Shown here: positions 14,337 to 20,069 of the stretch, one piece after another
Numbering within the stretch: the first letter of the stretch is position 1
How the letters are laid out: every line of letters starts with the position of its first letter
Assembly: GCA_964423615.1 (NCBI GenBank)
Contig: CAYRFQ010000121.1
Coordinates: 1 to 20,069 of the forward strand
Direction of reading: 5' to 3'
Length of the DNA: 20,069 nt
Source: CAYRFQ01 sp964423615
GTDB lineage: Bacteria; Planctomycetota; Planctomycetia; Gemmatales; Gemmataceae
Notes under the pieces: generated by a model
The model's input: the letters and a program-made list of their open reading frames with translations, nothing else
Databases searched by the model: none
Told to the model about the DNA's origin: nothing
Made by a program: the position numbers and the translations under genes

Positions 14337-15200
14337 TTATGCCACGGCCAACCTCGCCGCCTGCAAAGTGTTGTAGAGCAACATGGTAATGGTCATCGGC
14401 CCGACTCCGCCGGGAACCGGTGTAATGGCCGACGCGACCGGCTCGACTCCGTCATAGTCGACGTCACCGACCAACTTTCCGTCGTCCATGCGATTGATTC
14501 CAACGTCGACCACGACGGCACCTGGCTTGACCATGTCCGCCGTCAAGAAGTGGGCCCTGCCGATGGCCACCGCAATGATGTCGGCTTGTTTCGTGATCTC
14601 GGGAATGTCCGGCGTCCGACTGTGACAGATCGTGACCGTGGCGTTCGCACCTTCGGCCTTTTGGACCATGATCAACCCAAAGGGCTTTCCGACGATGTTA
14701 CTTCGCCCAACGATCACGACATGTTTGCCTTCCGTTGGGATGTCGTAACGCATCAAGATTTGTTGCATCCCGGCTGGCGTACACGGCAAGTACCTGGCAT
14801 TTCCAGCAGCGAGCAAACCTAAATTTTCCGGACCAAAACCGTCGACGTCCTTCATCGGCGTGACGGCTCGAACGACAGTTTCTTCGTCGATCTGTTCCGG
14901 TAGTGGCAATTGCACCAGAATGCCGTGGACCTTGGTATCGTTGTTCAACATCGTGACCAGTTCTAACAACTCTTGTTGTGTCGTCTCGCCAGGGAGCCGG
15001 TGCAACCAACTGGCCATCCCAACACGCTCGCATGCCTTCTGCTTGTTGCGGACGTATACCTGACTCGCCGGATTCTCTCCGACCAGAACGGCCGCGAGCC
15101 CCGGCTTGAACCCGTGTTGCTGTTCGAAAGCTGCGGTCTCTTCTTTCAGTTCCGCCTGCATTGTCTTGGCAAGTTGCTTGCCGTCTAAAATCGTTGCCAT
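14337..15200 (-). CDS. folD: Bifunctional methylene-THF dehydrogenase / methenyl-THF cyclohydrolase
   Basis: A 287-residue cytoplasmic enzyme that interconverts 5,10-methylene-, 5,10-methenyl- and 10-formyl-tetrahydrofolate using NADP(H). Diagnostic motifs are present: YVRNKQKACERVG with active-site Y49 and K53, VQLPLP with Q97, KDVDGF at 117-122, PCTPAG at 139-144, the cofactor-binding GRSNIVGKP at 165-173, and the C-terminal PVPGGVGPMT. Length is normal for FolD. The ATG at 15200 follows AGGA with a good spacer; the in-frame extension to 15338 is low-complexity DNA. It feeds one-carbon units to purine, thymidylate and formyl-Met synthesis. A four-helix-bundle gene follows 22 bases downstream. 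It is separated from the upstream sirtuin gene by terminator-like hairpins. Confidence 0.97.
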   Translation of the reverse strand: MATILDGKQLAKTMQAELKEETAAFEQQHGFKPGLAAVLVGENPASQVYVRNKQKACERVGMASWLHRLPGETTQQELLELVTMLNNDTKVHGILVQLPLPEQIDEETVVRAVTPMKDVDGFGPENLGLLAAGNARYLPCTPAGMQQILMRYDIPTEGKHVVIVGRSNIVGKPFGLIMVQKAEGANATVTICHSRTPDIPEITKQADIIAVAIGRAHFLTADMVKPGAVVVDVGINRMDDGKLVGDVDYDGVEPVASAITPVPGGVGPMTITMLLYNTLQAARLAVA

Positions 15201-15306
15201 TCCAAGTCCTGTCGTTCTAATGGCGAAACGGGTTGAGTCCCCTACATTCGAGGGGCACTCATCGGTACAACACCCCTCATCCCGTGATCCTTCTCCCCTC
15301 AAAGGG

Positions 15307-15330
15307 AAAAAGACTTTGAAAAGTCCTTGG
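15307..15330 (-). terminator. Intrinsic-type terminator behind the sirtuin gene
   Basis: On the minus strand AAGGACTT, loop TTCA and AAGTCTTT form an eight-pair stem with one G-U, running into a T-tract (TTTTT). It lies about 40 bases past the sirtuin stop, after a first hairpin. Confidence 0.5.
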
Positions 15331-15348
15331 TGATCCAAGAGTCCTTCT

Positions 15349-15368
15349 ATCCCTCCGGGAAGAGGGAT
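15349..15368 (-). terminator. Hairpin abutting the sirtuin stop codon
   Basis: ATCCCTC (15349-15355) pairs perfectly with GAGGGAT (15362-15368) across a six-base loop, directly next to the TAA stop at 15369-15371. No T-run follows, so it probably works with the next hairpin or stabilises the transcript. Confidence 0.4.
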
Positions 15369-16154
15369 TTAGGGTGAATGGTTCTCCGAGTTCGACATCT
15401 CCACCAACCGCGGAAGGATGACTCCCGACGGCCCATACAACCCTACGTCCACGGTCGAGCTGGCCTCGGTCTCTTTCAAGTTGACTTCGATGACCTTGGC
15501 ATCGAAGTCTTTGGCAAGAACGATGAGACCAGCTACCGGCCAAACGACCGCGCTCGTCCCAATGACCAGGAAAACGTCACATTCCTTCGCCGCAATTTGG
15601 GCGGCAATGAAAACGTCTTGGGGAAGAACCTCCCCAAACCACACCACCCCGGGACGCAAATAGTCATCACACTTCTCGCACTCAGGGAGCATCGGGAGGT
15701 CGTCATCCCGTTCTTCCTCGTAGTCACACCGAATGTTCGCACAACGAATCCGGCGAAGGCTGCCGTGGACTTCGAGAACGTTTTCGGCTCCCGCTCTATG
15801 GTGAAGACCGTCGACATTCTGGGTCACGAGCGTGAAATTCTCTTTGCCAACACGTCGCTGCAATTCGGCCAAAGCGTAGTGACCTGGGTTCGGCTGGACA
15901 GTCGCCAGTTGGCGGCGGCGGGCGTTGTAAAACTTCCAAACGAGCGACGGATTTCTCTCGAACGCCTGAGGGGTCGCGACCTCCTCGACGTGATGTCCTT
16001 CCCACAGTCCTCCATCATCCCGAAATGTTTTCACACCGCTCTCGGCAGACACTCCAGCCCCAGTCAGGACAGCCACACGTTTGGCCTCTCGCAGATAGCC
16101 GGCAGCCTTCACCAACGCGACTTCCAGGTCGTCCGAATCCACTGGGTGGTGCAT
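15369..16154 (-). CDS. Sir2-family NAD-dependent protein deacylase, SIRT5/CobB-like class
   Basis: A 261-residue enzyme that removes acyl groups from lysines using NAD+. It has the NAD motif GAGVSAESG from residue 32, TQNVDGLH with Q112/N113/D115, catalytic H130 in EVHGSL, and four zinc cysteines C138, C143, C159, C162. The FYNARRRQ stretch gives Y76 and R79 in the Tyr-x-x-Arg arrangement that recognises succinyl and malonyl groups in SIRT5 and E. coli CobB, so desuccinylase/demalonylase activity is predicted along with deacetylation. The ATG at 16154 is chosen over a TTG two codons earlier because GAGG lies eight bases upstream. It begins two bases after the stop of the upstream membrane-protein gene, so translation is probably coupled. 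The stop is followed by two hairpins. Confidence 0.93.
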   Translation of the reverse strand: MHHPVDSDDLEVALVKAAGYLREAKRVAVLTGAGVSAESGVKTFRDDGGLWEGHHVEEVATPQAFERNPSLVWKFYNARRRQLATVQPNPGHYALAELQRRVGKENFTLVTQNVDGLHHRAGAENVLEVHGSLRRIRCANIRCDYEEERDDDLPMLPECEKCDDYLRPGVVWFGEVLPQDVFIAAQIAAKECDVFLVIGTSAVVWPVAGLIVLAKDFDAKVIEVNLKETEASSTVDVGLYGPSGVILPRLVEMSNSENHSP

Positions 16155-16156
16155 GG

Positions 16157-16984
16157 TCAATACCTCTCCGAACCAGAACCGGGACCTCGATCTCGCGGTC
16201 CTCCCGAGTCCAAACCATTTCCAAAATTACCCCAATCATCCTCCTCTGGTGGCTGGTGAGGAGGTGGTTTCCCCGAGTCCGAAGAAGCGAAGGCCTTGTT
16301 GAAAGGCGGCAGACATAAGAAGACCAACACGAGCAGGCTGTAGCTTCCCCAGACCAACGCCGACTGAATGATGCTGGAATAGTACGCCCCTGGGCCGTTC
16401 TCCTGGAGACTCTCCACGAAAGCATCGGCTTGGTCTTTATCGACATATTGTTTCTGTTGACCAGCCCGGACCCAATCGGTGACTTCTTTCTTGGGCATGT
16501 TTTCGGCGAACCCTGTCATGCCATAAACGACCAGGAGGATTAACGAAACGAGACTCAACACGACATAGACCCATGTCAGCATACGGCCCCATTTCTTGAC
16601 CAGCAGCAGGCCAACTCCGGCCACGACTAATCCCCAAGAAAGGAGTATCTGGACGACCAAGTAGCTCACCAAGACTTCGCCAATCCGTGGTGAATTCGTG
16701 GACACAATGTTGAGGAGCCAGAGGGCCCATTTTCCCTTGGCTTCTTGCTCGGCTTTGGGATCGAGTGGCTCCTGTTTTGCCCCTTCGTCCTCTGCTCTTG
16801 GGACTTGCTCTGCCTCTTCCTGGGCTTCTGCCATCTTGGCGTTGAGTTCCTGCGTGGCCGCCTGGTTGGCTACCACAAGGCCTCCCGAACACGTCAAACA
16901 GAGACCCCAAATGGCCCCAATGACGATGTTCATGATCGCCAGAAAGGTGACGAGACCAGAACGCTTCTTTTTTGTTTCTCTCAT
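16157..16984 (-). CDS. Four-span membrane protein of unknown function, coupled to the sirtuin gene
   Basis: A 275-residue protein. A basic N-terminus (MRETKKKRSG) is followed by hydrophobic segments near 11-40, 104-128, 134-155 and 203-226. A charged Ala/Glu-rich loop (about 45-84, with repeated EAE/KAE patterns) follows the first segment. A Pro/Gly/Asp-rich hydrophilic tail runs from about 233 to the end (PPPHQPPEEDDWGNFG). I do not recognise a named family, and no catalytic motif is visible. The ATG at 16984 lacks a strong RBS. The gene ends two bases before the sirtuin start and contains the sirtuin RBS in its last codons, so the two are almost certainly expressed together. A shared role is unknown. 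An inverted repeat at 17055-17093 lies upstream and may be an operator. Confidence 0.75.
   Translation of the reverse strand: MRETKKKRSGLVTFLAIMNIVIGAIWGLCLTCSGGLVVANQAATQELNAKMAEAQEEAEQVPRAEDEGAKQEPLDPKAEQEAKGKWALWLLNIVSTNSPRIGEVLVSYLVVQILLSWGLVVAGVGLLLVKKWGRMLTWVYVVLSLVSLILLVVYGMTGFAENMPKKEVTDWVRAGQQKQYVDKDQADAFVESLQENGPGAYYSSIIQSALVWGSYSLLVLVFLCLPPFNKAFASSDSGKPPPHQPPEEDDWGNFGNGLDSGGPRDRGPGSGSERY
16163..16169 (-). promoter_or_regulatory. Sirtuin ribosome binding site inside the upstream gene
   Basis: GGAGAGG on the minus strand lies just before the membrane-protein stop codon, eight bases from the sirtuin ATG at 16154. This supports the ATG rather than the TTG at 16160, which would be too close. 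Confidence 0.65.
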
Positions 16985-17054
16985 CGTAATTCGTTTCTAT
17001 CAACACCGCTGGAGTAGTGCGATTCGTACCGGTTATTCGATCCCCTTAGTAATG

Positions 17055-17093
17055 ACGATATCGAGACATACACCACGCAGCAATGGATATCGT
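17055..17093. promoter_or_regulatory. Inverted repeat upstream of the membrane-protein/sirtuin pair
   Basis: ACGATATC (17055-17062) and GATATCGT (17086-17093) are perfect inverted copies with a 23-base spacer, in the 169-base gap before the ATG at 16984. A dimeric repressor site is possible. It also lies 61 bases past the end of the hydrolase gene and could form a weak hairpin there. Confidence 0.3.
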
Positions 17094-17153
17094 TGCAGAG
17101 CAAGATCGAACCCTCGCACTCGGACACAAAGAGCGCGAGGGAAAATTTGGGAT

Positions 17154-19262
17154 TCATCGTAACAACCAATCAGTGATCTCATCCCACGACGCCTGTTCGT
17201 CTTGAAAGCGGAGTTGCTTGGGCTGACCGCTCGACTTGTACGTGGTCGCGATCCAACCTTTTCGATCAATTCCCTTCGCGTCGTGCAAGTAGAGTTTGTG
17301 TGGCGCACACAGCGCCGTGAACGTCGGCATTCCGCCATACTTCAAGACACCCGGCAACATCATCTCGTCACGCAGGCTCCCGATGTTCTCGAAACGAAAC
17401 TGGTTCATGTCGGCGACTGTAACGTCGACCTTGTCTCCACACAACGCGCGAGCCAGAACGACCCACGGACCGGCCTCGTCGAAGCCGACCAGATCCACCT
17501 TCTCGACTCCTTTCTTGTTCAGAACGAAACCGATGGCGCTCAGGATGTCATGCACACGATTCGCCAGAACTGTCCGGTTGTAGCCCCACGTGTAGCCAGC
17601 ATATTCCTTGTTGACCGAAGGGTACTTCACACCATCGTATTGACCTGTCAGGAACACATCCGGGGCGACGACGGCTCCACCCTTCTCGAGGATCTTCTTG
17701 ACGGCAGGAATCCACTTGCCGTCTTTCTTCAGGCTTGACGCTCCTCTTGGGTGAATCCATACGACCGGTTTCGTTTTGAATTCCTGAGCCCGAACGATGT
17801 AAATCGGAAACACCCCTTTGGCTCCTTTGCGGTGCAGGTAGCCTCGGAGTTCGAGAGTTTTTTCGCCCTCCTTGACCTTCTTCTCTACGACCCGAAAATC
17901 CGCATTCCGCGGCAAAGTGTCTTGCACCATCGTTTCGAGGACTGTGCGGATGACCTTTGTGAATCGATGGACCGTCCTCTTGTTTTTCGGGTACAGTGTG
18001 CCCAGTTGCTTTTTGGATTGTTGGGTGAGGTAGTCACGGAGTTGGGCTGCGTTTTTGGCGTTCATTGGTCGCGGATGTTCATCGTCGAACACAGAGAGTT
18101 GCTTCGGCGGAACAGGAACAAACAGTTTCTCGACCACGGGCGATTTCTGCCCAAGGTTCAAGTGCTTGTTGAACCAGTTATACATAACTTCTCGAGATAC
18201 TTGATTGTAGTTATGTTTGAACTGGACAAAAGCCTTGGCCAAGACATTATCCTTTTTGCCATAGAGGGCATATATCTTTTGGAGTTGAGGATATCCCTTG
18301 GTCTCGATCTCTTTCGTCCAGTCGTCCGCCCCAGTCATCGCGAGAGGCTTGGGAGCAAACAGAGCAGCGAGTTCTATGTTCCCAGTGTCCACTCGCAGAT
18401 AACTACAGTTCTCACAAATACAACCACCTTGCATGCCCGTCGAAACCATGACGGCAGGAAATGCCACGGCAGGACGTTCATCAACCGCACACAAGATGAA
18501 CGTCTGAGTTCCACCGCCGCTGGCTCCGGTGACGCCGATTCGCTTGGCGTCGACTTCGGGTAAACCCACCAAAAAGTCGAGCGATCGAATGCTATTCCAC
18601 GTTTGGAGGCCCATAAAACTTTGGAGTTGCAACTCGGCTTCGGAATCGAGGAAACCTTCGGTGTGTTCGATTTGTTGACTATCGGCGTATCCCACCATGT
18701 CGAAATGGAAGACCACACAACCCATCCGTGCAAGCATCGCGCACCGAGCCTGGAGAGGATACTTGGCCCCAACGAGCGTCTTCTCGGCTCCTTTCTTGAC
18801 CAACGCCTCGGCATTCGTATCGCTATTTTCATAAAACCGACCGTTAGACCAGTGTCCATGAGGACAAAGAACACCGGGAACCTTCTGTTTGTCCTGAATG
18901 TTCGTTGGTCGATAGAGATTACCGGTCACATAGAAACCGGGATAGCTCTCAAAGTAGACTTTTTCGATGGTATATCCATCGCGTTGGATCTTCCCGTGGA
19001 TGACTGGATTGAGGGGAGTTTTCTTCGGCATCGGCCACAACCCGAGTGCCACTTTCAGTCTGTCCTTGAGTTGTTTTCGGCGTGCCTTCCACCCTTTGAG
19101 TGTCTTTGGTGGAGTGAACGGAAAGTAACTGTTATAAGTTTTCGCCTTCCCAAGCCGGGGGTCAGGCGGTAGCTCAGCCTTCTTTTGTTGTGCATTCCCA
19201 ACAGACCCCATCGCGGCCAGCGCGATCCCGGTCCAAAGCGCCATGGTGGCAAAACGACTCAT
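17154..19262 (-). CDS. Secreted acetyl-xylan-esterase-like protein with two alpha/beta-hydrolase domains
   Basis: A 702-residue exported protein. The signal peptide is residues 1-24 (TMALWTGIALAAMGSVGNA). Domain 1 (about 90-375) has an oxyanion-type CPHGHW, the nucleophile elbow GASGGG with S248, a CICENCSYLR segment (C281, C283, C286), GADDWTKE with a likely acid D313/D314, and the likely catalytic H350 in FKHNYNQ. This resembles the acetyl xylan esterase/AXE1-type hydrolases frequent in planctomycetes, so ester removal from polysaccharides is the best guess. Domain 2 (about 470-700) repeats the fold, but the elbow reads GFDEAG with Asp in the Ser position and is probably inactive or changed in function. 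The ATG at 19262 has AGGAG eight bases upstream and opens the signal peptide; the in-frame extension to 19409 is unlikely. It is monocistronic. Confidence 0.85.
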   Translation of the reverse strand: MSRFATMALWTGIALAAMGSVGNAQQKKAELPPDPRLGKAKTYNSYFPFTPPKTLKGWKARRKQLKDRLKVALGLWPMPKKTPLNPVIHGKIQRDGYTIEKVYFESYPGFYVTGNLYRPTNIQDKQKVPGVLCPHGHWSNGRFYENSDTNAEALVKKGAEKTLVGAKYPLQARCAMLARMGCVVFHFDMVGYADSQQIEHTEGFLDSEAELQLQSFMGLQTWNSIRSLDFLVGLPEVDAKRIGVTGASGGGTQTFILCAVDERPAVAFPAVMVSTGMQGGCICENCSYLRVDTGNIELAALFAPKPLAMTGADDWTKEIETKGYPQLQKIYALYGKKDNVLAKAFVQFKHNYNQVSREVMYNWFNKHLNLGQKSPVVEKLFVPVPPKQLSVFDDEHPRPMNAKNAAQLRDYLTQQSKKQLGTLYPKNKRTVHRFTKVIRTVLETMVQDTLPRNADFRVVEKKVKEGEKTLELRGYLHRKGAKGVFPIYIVRAQEFKTKPVVWIHPRGASSLKKDGKWIPAVKKILEKGGAVVAPDVFLTGQYDGVKYPSVNKEYAGYTWGYNRTVLANRVHDILSAIGFVLNKKGVEKVDLVGFDEAGPWVVLARALCGDKVDVTVADMNQFRFENIGSLRDEMMLPGVLKYGGMPTFTALCAPHKLYLHDAKGIDRKGWIATTYKSSGQPKQLRFQDEQASWDEITDWLLR

Positions 19263-19310
19263 GGTGACGACTCCTGATGATAAGCTCCTAATCGATCCAA
19301 CAATCTCTTG

Positions 19311-19339
19311 ACGGTACGACACGGACGTGGCAGCGTCAA
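19311..19339 (-). promoter_or_regulatory. Weak candidate promoter for the hydrolase gene
   Basis: On the minus strand TTGACG (19334-19339) is followed after 17 bases by TACCGT (19311-19316). The -35 is good and the -10 poor (three of six). It lies about 50 bases upstream of the ATG. Confidence 0.3.
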
Positions 19340-19466
19340 CAAGCAAGGCAAGGAGATTTTTCCGAGTTCCGGAAGGAGTTTTCTGCGATACATCTTCTTG
19401 GAGTTCCACGCCCTACCAGTTGTTTTACTCCGATTTCTTTTTTGCTAATTACCCTCCCCAAACAAT

Positions 19467-19516
19467 TAGAGTGGTTCACGCATCTATTGGGCACAGGTGT
19501 TCCGTTTTCAAAGTCC
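19467..19516 (+). repeat. Dispersed 50-nt element, copy 2
   Basis: Gap-free match to 11911-11960 (40 of 50 bases). It is followed 16 bases later by the first 69-bp element, whereas copy 1 is followed by a different sequence. Confidence 0.75.
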
Positions 19517-19532
19517 TTCTTCCCTTTGGCAG

Positions 19533-19610
19533 TCGGCTAACCAAGTGTCGTGTTTTCGATTCTCAGCCCTGAAGGGGCGAAAGATCCTAGCCGTGGGTGG
19601 GAACCCACGG
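19533..19610 (+). repeat. Palindromic intergenic element, left copy (69 bp plus hairpin)
   Basis: Positions 19533-19601 match 20001-20069 at 65 of 69 bases. The unit includes agccctgaaggggc and ends in a perfect hairpin, CCGTGGGT (19591-19598) pairing with ACCCACGG (19603-19610) across four bases. Elements of this look are, from memory, common between planctomycete genes. Confidence 0.8.
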
Positions 19611-19629
19611 AACCAGGGTGAGCTCACAT

Positions 19630-19681
19630 AATTTTGACGTCTGAAGAGCATAACATTCCCAATGCTTTGGGAGTCAAAATT
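19630..19681. repeat. Inverted repeat with a nested inner stem
   Basis: AATTTTGAC (19630-19638) is perfectly complementary to GTCAAAATT (19673-19681). Inside the 34-base interior, AGCAT and ATGCT can form a second stem. It could be a structured RNA, the ends of a tiny mobile element, or chance. Confidence 0.45.
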
Positions 19682-20000
19682 GCTGTCTTTCGTGCGGTCA
19701 GGAGCGTATGAGGCGTCTTCCAAGCGGGCTGAAAAGAGAACCAGTAAGTATCACCTTTATTTGAGTGCATAAATGTCGTTCTCTGGGATCGAGCCAAAGC
19801 GTGAGAAGGTATGGCAAGTCGGATCAGTCTAAGTGATGGTTGAACAGCCAGTTCGAGTTGAGCAAAAACCCACGATGTGCAGGAAAAGGGGTTCAATGGC
19901 TCGCTGTCGCTTCTACGGGCTACTTCGAAATACTCCTCGAACACGCAGAAAAAACGCCTCAGCAAGTGCGCTCACCCTGCCCACGGAACTCTTTGGGTAT

Positions 20001-20069
20001 TCGGCTAAACAAGCGTCGTGTTTTCGATTCTCAGCCCCGAAGGGGCGAGAGATCCTAGCCGTGGGTGGG
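20001..20069 (+). repeat. Palindromic intergenic element, right copy, cut by the window end
   Basis: Nearly identical to 19533-19601 (four mismatches) and in the same orientation. The second arm of the terminal hairpin would lie outside the window. Confidence 0.8.

Larger units (their letters stand above)
15238..15368. repeat. Low-complexity purine/pyrimidine-rich intergenic repeat
   Basis: Between folD and the sirtuin gene lies a C/T- and A/G-rich tract (for example cacccctcatcccg, ctcccctcaaaggg, ccgggaagaggg) of a type I recall as dispersed in many genomes. It shares aaagggaaaa-type words with 5318-5355. It includes the two hairpins annotated separately. Confidence 0.5.
19263..20069. other. 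Right-hand region without a convincing gene, dominated by repeats
   Basis: This 807-base stretch has only short open frames without motifs. Several are translations of the repeats and share the peptide RVFDSQP because the 69-bp repeat copies are read in the same frame. It holds copy 2 of the 50-nt element, two copies of the 69-bp element 468 bases apart, a GTGGGT/ACCCAC hairpin and a long-spaced inverted repeat. The right copy reaches the window edge. Confidence 0.7.

Noticed and set aside
15378..16259. Plus-strand frame of 293 codons over the sirtuin gene
   Set aside because: Antisense to a well-supported sirtuin; no recognisable features.
17751..18563. Plus-strand frame of 270 codons over the hydrolase gene
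   Set aside because: Antisense shadow of the alpha/beta hydrolase gene; no start signal or motif.
19624..19965. Minus-strand frame of 113 codons between the 69-bp repeats
   Set aside because: No signal, RBS or family motif, and it sits in repeat-bounded DNA. Treated as non-coding.

Overview
The window looks like chromosomal DNA from a member of the Planctomycetota. This rests on gene content (exported WD40 and HEAT-repeat proteins, a secreted tricorn-type S41 protease, a large acetyl-xylan-esterase-like double hydrolase, a stand-alone four-helix-bundle protein, a RedB-like thioredoxin-fold protein) and on palindromic intergenic repeats of a style I associate with that phylum. Genus and family cannot be read from the sequence. 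I saw no rRNA, tRNA, CRISPR array, intact insertion sequence, prophage or replication origin.

Layout. Positions 90-6104 hold a run of minus-strand genes, read from high to low coordinates. They are a HEAT-repeat lipoprotein broken by a frameshift (5435-6104), a small exported coiled-coil protein (4794-5183), an exported seven-bladed WD40 protein starting at TTG (3637-4605), a membrane-anchored RedB-like protein (2986-3609) and a large hybrid histidine kinase (90-2867). The last three are closely spaced and may be one transcript. Positions 6105-6767 hold no secure gene but contain a 27-bp tandem repeat. A membrane M48 metalloprotease (6768-8234, minus) and a 1130-residue secreted tricorn-like protease (8502-11894, plus) are divergent across a 267-bp promoter region. 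The convergent gap at 11895-12182 is filled with repeats.

From 12183 to 19262 all genes are again on the minus strand: a stand-alone dihydrolipoamide-dehydrogenase-type flavoprotein (12183-13616), a four-helix-bundle protein (13928-14314) directly behind folD (14337-15200), a SIRT5/CobB-type Sir2 deacylase (15369-16154) coupled to a four-span membrane protein (16157-16984), and a secreted double alpha/beta hydrolase (17154-19262). The last 807 bases have no convincing gene. They carry two 69-bp direct repeat copies (65 of 69 identical), a copy of a 50-nt element also found after the tricorn gene, and several perfect inverted repeats.

How the genes may work together. Most products have metabolic (folD, flavoprotein, sirtuin) or envelope/extracytoplasmic (proteases, esterase, repeat proteins) roles. 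The most interesting candidate system is the WD40 - RedB-like - hybrid kinase set. The kinase has a histidine-rich multispan membrane input domain and no periplasmic sensor domain. Its partner is a membrane-tethered thioredoxin-fold protein with an HPHCPC motif. A redox, metal or heme signalling role is suggested, but that is inference.
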